Shown here in pieces: positions 1 through 4,593 of a stretch of 5,454 nt of DNA. A model generated the notes under the pieces. It had not been told where the DNA came from. It did no database searches and saw only the letters and a list, made by a program, of their open reading frames with translations. The position numbers and the translations under genes are program-made. Within the stretch, counting starts at the first letter, position 1. Every line of letters starts with the position of its first letter. Source of the DNA: Chitinophagaceae bacterium (GTDB lineage Bacteria; Bacteroidota; Bacteroidia; Chitinophagales; Chitinophagaceae); the NCBI GenBank assembly GCA_003509845.1, contig DOMR01000263.1:1-5454 (forward strand), written 5' to 3'.

Positions 1-1
1 A

Positions 2-2224
2 AAAATGGGTTGCAGTTTGGATTGGGAACGTACCTCCTTTACCATGGACGCAGATTATTACGAGTCAGTTATAAAAGTATTCGTTGATTTATATAAGAAA
101 GGTAAAATTTATCGCGGCAAAAGAATGATCAATTGGGATGTTCGTGCAAAAACTGCATTAAGCGATGAAGAAGTTATACATAAGGAAGTTGCTGGTAAAA
201 TTTATCACCTTCGCTATAAATTAGATGTGCCCGGTGATGAATATATTACCATTGCAACAGTTCGTCCTGAAACAATTTTGGGTGACTCAGCAATTTGCGT
301 GCATCCTAAAGATGATAGATACAAACACTTAGTGGGAAAATTTGCTTTTGTTCCATTAATCAATAGACGCATCCCTATTATCGCCGATGACTATGTGGAA
401 ATTGAATTTGGGACTGGTGCATTAAAAGTAACGCCAGCGCATGACATGAATGATTTTGTTTTAGGACAAAAATATAATTTGGAAGTCATTGATACCATGA
501 ATGATGATGGCACTTTATCAGAAGCTGCTGGTTTATATATTGGACAAGATAGAATTGAAGTAAGAAAAATTATCACTAAGGATTTAGATGCCGCAGGAAA
601 TTTAGTTAAAATAGAAGATTACACACATCAAGTAGGCTTTAGTGAAAGAACCGATGCTATTGTTGAACCAAGATTAAGTTTACAATGGTGGGTGGATATG
701 AAAAAATTAGCGGCACCTGCTTTGGAAGCTGTGATGTCGGATGAAATTAGTTTTCATCCTGCTAAATTTAAAAACTTGTACCGTCATTGGATGGAAGGTA
801 TTAAGGATTGGTGTATTAGTCGTCAGCTTTGGTGGGGTCATCGCATACCCGCATGGTATGATGAAGAAGGTAATTTTTATGTAGCACACAATGAAGCAGA
901 AGTAAATGCGAATCATCCTGAAACCAAAGGAAAAAAATTAACACAGGATGCCGATTGTTTGGATACTTGGTTTAGTAGTTGGTTGTGGCCTTTTGAAGTT
1001 TTTAAAGGACTATCCAATCCAAATAATGCGGAAGTTAATTACTACTATCCTACCAGCACTTTAGTTACAGCGCCTGAAATTATTTTCTTTTGGGTAGCGA
1101 GAATGATTATGGCCGGAGAAGAATACATGGGAAAGATTCCATTCAAGGATGTATACTTCACAGGTATTGTGCGTGATAAGCAAGGAAGAAAAATGAGTAA
1201 GAGTTTAGGAAACTCTCCTGACTTGTTAGGATTGATTGATCAATACGGCGCTGATGCTGTTCGTTTTGGGATTATGATTGCTTCACCTGCAGGTAATGAT
1301 TTGTTGTTTGACGAATCAACTTTAGAGCAAGGCAGAAACTTTAATAACAAATTATGGAATGCTACTAAATTATTGAAGATGTGGGAAGCACGTCAAAATA
1401 AGGAAGCTGAAATTCCAGAGGATGCAAAATTTGCTATGGATTGGTTTCAAGCAAAATTAACGAGCACGCAAAATGAGGTGAATGAAATGCTAAAAACTTT
1501 CCGATTAAGCGAAGCCTTAAAAACTATTTATGGTTTAATATGGGATGATTTTTGTAGTTGGTATTTAGAATGGATCAAGCCGGGCTTTGAGCAACCAATG
1601 CATCAAGGGGTGTATGAAAGAACAGTGGAATTTTATGATGCACTTTTACAATTGTTACACCCTTTCATGCCTTTCATTACAGAGGAAATTCACCACACAT
1701 TAAAAACACAGACCGAGGATTTATGTGTTAAACTATATACACCAACATCAAAAGTGAATGATGCTGTTTTAAATGCAGGTGCTTTATTGCAAAATGTAAT
1801 TTCTACTTTACGTGATGCGCGTAATAAAAATCAGATCAAACCAAAGGATGCGATTGAATTACATATTCAAACATTGAATAATGCACCCTACCAAACAATA
1901 CAAAAAATATTAGCAAAGCAAATAAACGCTTCTGATATACAATATACCTCAAGTGCTATCGCTGCTTCCATTGTAGTTGCTTTAGAAAAAGATAAATTTT
2001 ATATTGTATCAGATCAAGCCATTGACACTGCCAGCCTAAAGGAAAACTTATTAAAGGATTTAGCGCACCAACAAGGATTTTTAATAAGTGTTAGCAAGAA
2101 GCTAGACAATGAAAAATTTGTTCAAAATGCAAAGCCAGAAGTTTTAGCCATTGAACAAAAGAAAAAAGCAGATGCTTTGGCGAGAATACAAACGATTGAA
2201 GAAAGTTTAGCGCAATTAGGATAG
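2..2224 (+). CDS. valS: Valyl-tRNA synthetase, 5'-truncated by the window edge
   Basis: Class I aminoacyl-tRNA synthetase that charges tRNA-Val with valine in the cytoplasm and edits mischarged threonine. The frame is open from base 2, so the ATG at 5 is an internal Met and not the start. About 740 residues are present against roughly 870-880 for the family, so about 130 N-terminal residues, including the HIGH motif, lie outside the window. Numbering from the Met at base 5: CP1 editing domain with TVRPETILGD (85-94) and KVTPAHD (141-147); return to the catalytic fold at DWCISRQLWWGHRIPAW (268-284); LDTWFSSWLWPFE (319-331); TAPEIIFFWVARMIM (355-369); the catalytic KMSKS loop at 396-400 (bases 1190-1204); helical anticodon-binding domain at about 445-565; and a charged C-terminal helical arm at about 675-739 typical of ValRS. 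No frameshift or missing motif is seen in the visible part. The GNAT gene follows after one base. Confidence 0.98.
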   Translation, partial: KMGCSLDWERTSFTMDADYYESVIKVFVDLYKKGKIYRGKRMINWDVRAKTALSDEEVIHKEVAGKIYHLRYKLDVPGDEYITIATVRPETILGDSAICVHPKDDRYKHLVGKFAFVPLINRRIPIIADDYVEIEFGTGALKVTPAHDMNDFVLGQKYNLEVIDTMNDDGTLSEAAGLYIGQDRIEVRKIITKDLDAAGNLVKIEDYTHQVGFSERTDAIVEPRLSLQWWVDMKKLAAPALEAVMSDEISFHPAKFKNLYRHWMEGIKDWCISRQLWWGHRIPAWYDEEGNFYVAHNEAEVNANHPETKGKKLTQDADCLDTWFSSWLWPFEVFKGLSNPNNAEVNYYYPTSTLVTAPEIIFFWVARMIMAGEEYMGKIPFKDVYFTGIVRDKQGRKMSKSLGNSPDLLGLIDQYGADAVRFGIMIASPAGNDLLFDESTLEQGRNFNNKLWNATKLLKMWEARQNKEAEIPEDAKFAMDWFQAKLTSTQNEVNEMLKTFRLSEALKTIYGLIWDDFCSWYLEWIKPGFEQPMHQGVYERTVEFYDALLQLLHPFMPFITEEIHHTLKTQTEDLCVKLYTPTSKVNDAVLNAGALLQNVISTLRDARNKNQIKPKDAIELHIQTLNNAPYQTIQKILAKQINASDIQYTSSAIAASIVVALEKDKFYIVSDQAIDTASLKENLLKDLAHQQGFLISVSKKLDNEKFVQNAKPEVLAIEQKKKADALARIQTIEESLAQLG

Positions 2225-2225
2225 T

Positions 2226-2759
2226 ATGAGTGAAATAATTATTACCCGTGCTGGTCTCCCCGATCGTGCTTTTATACGTTCAGTTTCAGAGCGCACTTGG
2301 CCAAGCACTTACGGGCATATTATATCTCAGGAACAAATTAATTTTATGTTGGACTGGATGTATAGTGATGCATCTTTAGAAAAACAAATGAATACGGGCT
2401 GCGAATTTTATATTGCAAGCAAACAAAATGATCATGGAGATATAGATGCAGTTGGATTTTGTTCCGTGAGTCCGGATGATAATAAAGCTGAGGTGGGAAA
2501 TAATGTCAAAGCCCACAAACTTAATAAACTCTATGTGCTCCCCGCTGCACAAGGCACAGGCGCTGGCAAAGCTTTATTAAACAAATCAATTGAAGTAGCG
2601 AAAGCGGCAGGATCAACCTCTTTATTTTTACAAGTCAACAAACAAAATACGGCTTACACTTTCTACTTAAAAAAAGGCTTCGTCAAAGAACTCGAATTTA
2701 AATTTGATATTGGCAATGGCTTTTACATGGACGACTATGTCATGCGTTTGAATTTCTAA
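2226..2759 (+). CDS. GNAT-family N-acetyltransferase (PaiA-like layout)
   Basis: A 177-residue protein with the single-domain GCN5-related acetyltransferase fold, expected to transfer acetyl from acetyl-CoA to an amine. Seen directly: an N-terminal substrate-side helix region (about 10-55, with TWPSTYGHIIS), a central strand VGFCSVS (76-82), the acetyl-CoA pyrophosphate loop QGTGAG (109-114, matching Q/RxxGxG/A), and the C-terminal motif N-x-x-A-x-x-F-Y-x-x-x-G-F (141-152), whose Tyr147 sits where many GNATs place the general acid. Length and order resemble polyamine acetyltransferases of the PaiA type, but the substrate cannot be read from sequence, so no symbol is given. The ATG lies one base after the valS stop and no other start is needed; an AGGATAG stretch at the end of valS may help initiation. 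Translational coupling with valS is likely. The stop is only 10 bases from the stop of the convergent ORF6N gene, with no clear terminator between them. Confidence 0.93.
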   Translation: MSEIIITRAGLPDRAFIRSVSERTWPSTYGHIISQEQINFMLDWMYSDASLEKQMNTGCEFYIASKQNDHGDIDAVGFCSVSPDDNKAEVGNNVKAHKLNKLYVLPAAQGTGAGKALLNKSIEVAKAAGSTSLFLQVNKQNTAYTFYLKKGFVKELEFKFDIGNGFYMDDYVMRLNF

Positions 2760-2769
2760 ATTCGAGCAA

Positions 2770-3297
2770 TCACTTTTCTTCCTTAAATCCAATTCTATTT
2801 CTTTCATTCCATTTAACTCTATTAATAGTCATATCCAATAAGTGTTCAATAGTATCATAAATTTTGTTTAGTTGAACATCATGTTCTCCAATCCTTTCTC
2901 TCATTTCTTGAAGCTGCCCTTTAATAGAAGCATTTTTAAGTAACACTCTTTTCATTTCAATGAACATTCTTATTATTGAAATATTCATTTTTACCGCTTT
3001 CTCACTTTTCAAAACTCCAGAAATCATTGCAACGCCGTGTTCAGTGAAGGCAAAAGGAGTAGTATCTTTCCTCCTATTAATTGAAGATGATATCACATTT
3101 TGTGATATCATACTATCCCACTCTTTTTGAGTAAGCCTGAACATAAAATCAATGGGAAACCTTTGTTCGTTTCTTTTAACGGCTTGGTTTAATACTTTAG
3201 TATCTACTTCATAAAGTAAGGCCAGGTCAAAATCCAACATGACCATTTCGCCCCTTATTTCATGAATTTTTTGTTGAATTAAATTAATTTCTGTCAT
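2770..3297 (-). CDS. ORF6N-domain putative DNA-binding protein
   Basis: A 175-residue protein. The ORF6N domain (about residues 5-95) is recognisable from IHEIRGEMVMLDFDLALLY (11-29), VLNQAVKRNEQRFPIDFMFRL (35-55), SQNVISS (65-71) and PFAFTEHGVAMISGVL (81-96). ORF6N belongs to the KilA-N/Bro-type group of phage- and virus-associated domains thought to bind DNA; chromosomal copies are frequent in Bacteroidota and their role is poorly known. After a helix around 100-120, the C-terminus (about 118-156) is rich in charged residues with spaced L/I/M and probably forms a short coiled coil, suggesting dimers, which would suit the palindromic sites nearby. The basic tail ends KEEK. The leader is A/T-rich without a Shine-Dalgarno motif; the Met at 3295-3297 places the domain at the usual distance from the N-terminus. 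Odd features: a perfect 25-bp palindrome spans codons 63-71, and related palindromes lie upstream at 3367-3478. Direct autoregulation is inference. Confidence 0.93.
   Translation of the reverse strand: MTEINLIQQKIHEIRGEMVMLDFDLALLYEVDTKVLNQAVKRNEQRFPIDFMFRLTQKEWDSMISQNVISSSINRRKDTTPFAFTEHGVAMISGVLKSEKAVKMNISIIRMFIEMKRVLLKNASIKGQLQEMRERIGEHDVQLNKIYDTIEHLLDMTINRVKWNERNRIGFKEEK
3087..3111. repeat. Perfect palindrome inside the ORF6N gene, same plan as the upstream array
   Basis: Arms ATGATATCACA (3087-3097) and TGTGATATCAT (3101-3111) pair perfectly around three T residues (AAA on the gene strand). It covers codons M63 to S70 of the ORF6N gene and begins exactly at the Met63 codon. It shares the outer ATG/CAT and the core TCACA, three bases, TGTGA with the three intergenic palindromes, but its variable triplet is ATA/TAT instead of CGG/CCG or TGG/CCA. 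It could act as an internal operator or an RNA hairpin, or be a by-product of codon choice for SQNV. Confidence 0.85.
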
Positions 3298-3344
3298 TAT
3301 TTAAATTTTAGAAATTAAAATAGGCATTAAAATTAAAGCTGTTT

Positions 3345-3369
3345 TAGGTATAAATACGTTTTATACCTA
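3345..3369. repeat. Gene-proximal dyad upstream of ORF6N
   Basis: Inverted repeat TAGGTATAAA (3345-3354) and TTTATACCTA (3360-3369) with spacer TACGT. It is unrelated in sequence to the 42-bp array but overlaps the first array palindrome by three bases (3367-3369) and lies 48-72 bases upstream of the ORF6N start. Its A/T-rich arms make it a candidate promoter-overlapping operator for that gene. No convincing -33/-7 pair was seen in this leader. Confidence 0.6.
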
Positions 3370-3395
3370 TGCGGTCACAATTTGTGACCGCATAG
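3367..3395. repeat. Palindrome P1 of the 42-bp array
   Basis: Perfect 14-bp arms CTATGCGGTCACAA (3367-3380) and TTGTGACCGCATAG (3382-3395) around a single T at 3381. It differs from P2 and P3 by CGG/CCG in place of TGG/CCA, a change present on both arms so that pairing is kept. It is the copy nearest the ORF6N start, about 70 bases away. Possible roles are an operator half of the array or a 12-bp RNA stem with a 3-nt loop. Confidence 0.93.
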
Positions 3396-3410
3396 CAACA
3401 TTTTTGCCCT

Positions 3411-3435
3411 ATGTGGTCACAATTTGTGACCACAT
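3411..3435. repeat. Palindrome P2 of the 42-bp array
   Basis: Perfect 12-bp arms ATGTGGTCACAA (3411-3422) and TTGTGACCACAT (3424-3435) around T at 3423. Its centre is exactly 42 bp from those of P1 and P3. It lies in the first of two adjoining direct repeat units (3406-3446 and 3447-3491). Confidence 0.93.
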
Positions 3436-3451
3436 GCCTTAAAATAGCCCA

Positions 3452-3478
3452 TATGTGGTCACAAATTGTGACCACATA
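3452..3478. repeat. Palindrome P3 of the 42-bp array
   Basis: Perfect 13-bp arms TATGTGGTCACAA (3452-3464) and TTGTGACCACATA (3466-3478) around A at 3465. Its core matches P2 except for the central base, which is A rather than T on the plus strand. It lies 26 bases downstream of the stop of the 3D-domain gene on the minus strand, so it could also serve as a 3'-end hairpin, although no strong T-tract follows on that strand. Confidence 0.93.
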
Positions 3479-3503
3479 GCCTTAGAAAATAAACTATGTG
3501 TTG

Positions 3504-3947
3504 CTAAATTTTCGAAATCACCACCTTTTCTAAACTCATTTGGCGATCGTTGGGATTGACTAAAATATCAATTTTGTTCTTCCATTTTTTATTCATCAAA
3601 TCATGAATAAACCAGATACCATTATATTTTCCTGCATTAGAAAGTATTACTTTATCACCGAATGAGAACAATTCTTTTAAATCTCTGCTAATTGCTATAA
3701 CGCGATGCTTTTTTGGATTCAAGCTATCTAATTTAAATCCACTTGCAGTGATTAAAGGCGTGCTATCCGTTTCATTTGAATCAGTCGTATAAGTAGTCAA
3801 GGATACTTGCTTAAATACATCAATGGAGAATGGATATCTATGAACCAAATATTTAGGTTGCTTTCCAGGATTTAAAATAAAATAACCAACAACAACAATG
3901 ATAATAACTAAGCCTAAACCAAGTCCAACCAACTTATTATTTTTCAT
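3504..3947 (-). CDS. Membrane-anchored 3D-domain (RlpA/MltA-type double-psi barrel) protein
   Basis: A 147-residue protein with a short N-terminus (MKNNK), a hydrophobic segment (about 6-26) that should act as an uncleaved signal anchor, and an extracytoplasmic domain at about 45-146. The domain reads VSLTTYTT (48-55), TPLITASGFKLDSL (63-76), RVIAISRDLKELFSFGDKVIL (82-102), GIWFIHDLMNKKWKNKIDILV (110-130). This order matches the 3D domain, a double-psi beta-barrel seen in MltA and cell-wall-active proteins, specifically the subtype with SRDL, a D-x-M-N-K segment and IDIL. Asp116 and Asp127 fit two of the three name-giving aspartates; the usual VAVD position is Ser87 here, with Asp89 nearby. 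A role in peptidoglycan is plausible, but no enzymatic activity can be claimed. No Cys lipobox is present. The ATG lies 27 bases after the stop of the Lrp-type regulator on the same strand, so the two may form an operon. Confidence 0.85.
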   Translation of the reverse strand: MKNNKLVGLGLGLVIIIVVVGYFILNPGKQPKYLVHRYPFSIDVFKQVSLTTYTTDSNETDSTPLITASGFKLDSLNPKKHRVIAISRDLKELFSFGDKVILSNAGKYNGIWFIHDLMNKKWKNKIDILVNPNDRQMSLEKVVISKI

Positions 3948-3974
3948 AATATTTAAATTGAAAAGGTTAGAAAA

Positions 3975-4478
3975 TTATACTATTAAATGGGTTTGTTTAA
4001 CGATACCCATGATGAAAACGCTTTGTACCTGACTAATATTGTCAGCCTGGCTTAATTTGTTCACGTGGAAATTGTAATAACTGTTCATATCCTCCGTGAC
4101 AATCTTCAACATAAAGTCAAATTCACCTGAAATACTATAGCACTCCACCACATCTGGCAAATCGTTAATTAGTTTGATAAATTGCCCGCCAGATTGCTTA
4201 CTGTGTTGATTCAAAGACACATAGCAAATCACCATTAATCCTTTTTTGACTTTTGTTCCGTCTATTAAAGTGGCATACTGCCTAATCACCCCATTCGCTT
4301 CAAGCCGCTTAATACGCTCATGCACCGGCGTAGTACTCAAATGAATCTGATCTGCAATTTCTTTCACCGTGATCCTAGCATTGCCTTGTAATAAGCGTAA
4401 AATGGCTAAATCCTTCTCGTCTAAGGAGATAGACTGTTGCGCAATAGCCGAATCTACTAATGGAGTACTAGTTTTCAT
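3975..4478 (-). CDS. Lrp/AsnC-family transcriptional regulator
   Basis: A 167-residue regulator of the leucine-responsive/AsnC family, which binds DNA as dimers or higher oligomers and usually senses an amino acid. Seen directly: LDEKDLAILRLLQGNARITVKEIADQIHLSTTPVHERIKRLEANGVI (residues 19-65) forms the N-terminal winged helix-turn-helix, with the recognition helix around 48-60; a linker strand IRQYATLID follows; the RAM/AsnC ligand domain spans about 80-160, with the signature S-G-E-F-D-F-M-L-K-I (117-126). The HTH starts about 18 residues later than in short family members. No alternative ATG, GTG or TTG lies between Met1 and the domain, so this start is kept. The gene is divergent from ahcY across 115 bp and is followed by the 3D-domain gene. 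Self-control and control of ahcY are plausible from the layout, but the ligand is unknown. Confidence 0.96.
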   Translation of the reverse strand: MKTSTPLVDSAIAQQSISLDEKDLAILRLLQGNARITVKEIADQIHLSTTPVHERIKRLEANGVIRQYATLIDGTKVKKGLMVICYVSLNQHSKQSGGQFIKLINDLPDVVECYSISGEFDFMLKIVTEDMNSYYNFHVNKLSQADNISQVQSVFIMGIVKQTHLIV

Positions 4479-4593
4479 TGTTTTTTAGCATAAATCATCA
4501 TAAAAATAGTTATTAATAGCTGATTATCCTAAAAATGTTAAATATTTTATTATTTTATCCTATTTCATACCTTTGCCCTCTAAATAAATTAAC
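4479..4593. promoter_or_regulatory. Shared divergent control region between the Lrp-type gene and ahcY
   Basis: This 115-bp A/T-rich region holds both start regions. Visible elements are a near-perfect A/T dyad AGTTATTAATAGCT at 4508-4521 (one mismatched pair), a direct repeat TTATCCTA at 4524-4531 and 4555-4562 (31 bp apart, about three helical turns), and a promoter core for ahcY. On the minus strand TATTTTTA (plus 4501-4508) matches seven of eight positions of the Bacteroidota -7 element, 22 bases from the regulator's start. Lrp proteins bind A/T-rich imperfect dyads, so the 4508-4521 site is a candidate operator; this is inference. Confidence 0.5.
4545..4575 (+). promoter_or_regulatory. 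Candidate Bacteroidota-type promoter for ahcY
   Basis: TACCTTTG at 4568-4575 matches the Bacteroidota -7 consensus TAnnTTTG at every fixed position. TTTT at 4545-4548, 19 bases upstream, is an imperfect match to the TTTG-type -33 element. Transcription would begin around 4580, giving a leader of about 13 bases (TAAATAAATTAAC before the ATG) without a Shine-Dalgarno motif, as is usual for the phylum. One TTATCCTA repeat copy lies between the two elements, suiting repression at that site. Confidence 0.6.

Larger units (their letters stand above)
3406..3491. repeat. Tandem pair of ~41-45 bp direct repeat units
   Basis: Two adjoining units, 3406-3446 and 3447-3491, each run GCCC, the palindrome, GCCTTA and an A-rich end (AAAATA). 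They differ by a few single-base insertions flanking the palindrome (T versus AT before it; extra A and G after it) and by the central base. The indels leave the palindrome centres 42 bp apart. P1 carries the palindrome but only a weak match to the flanks, so P2 and P3 look like a more recent duplication. Confidence 0.8.
3298..3503. promoter_or_regulatory. Intergenic region with palindrome array, putative control region of the ORF6N gene
   Basis: This 206-bp gap separates two minus-strand genes, so it is both the 3' flank of the 3D-domain gene and the 5' flank of the ORF6N gene. It holds P1-P3 (centres 3381, 3423, 3465) and the gene-proximal dyad (3345-3369). Spacing of 42 bp is about four helical turns, which would place bound proteins on one DNA face. 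The last ~45 bases before ORF6N are nearly all A/T. An operator array is the favoured reading; a REP-like element or a series of mRNA 3' stems are alternatives. Confidence 0.5.

Noticed and set aside
391..576. 61-residue minus-strand ORF within valS
   Set aside because: Lies wholly inside the conserved ValRS editing domain, has no recognisable domain, and is a shadow frame.
707..916. 69-residue minus-strand ORF within valS
   Set aside because: Overlaps the conserved DWCISRQLWWGHR catalytic region on the other strand; no family resemblance.
2760..2769. Bidirectional terminator between the convergent GNAT and ORF6N genes
   Set aside because: Only 10 bases separate the stops and no stem-loop with flanking A/T tracts is visible.
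3367..3478. CRISPR array
   Set aside because: Only three units; the repeats are full palindromes with ~15-bp gaps that are themselves partly repeated, so there are no unique spacers of normal length and no cas genes.
3367..3478. CRP/FNR-type operators (TGTGA-N6-TCACA)
   Set aside because: The half-sites are in the opposite order (TCACA then TGTGA) with 3 bases between, and the reverse pairing across neighbouring units does not give a 6-base spacer.
3452..3478. Classical intrinsic terminator for the 3D-domain gene
   Set aside because: The stem is strong but no run of T residues follows it on the minus strand, and identical stems are repeated at fixed spacing, which fits an array better.
3411..3479. 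22-codon plus-strand ORF across P2 and P3 as a real small protein gene
   Set aside because: The frame is a consequence of palindromes repeated at a multiple of three; no ribosome-binding or promoter signal was seen, and the codon pattern is just the repeat.
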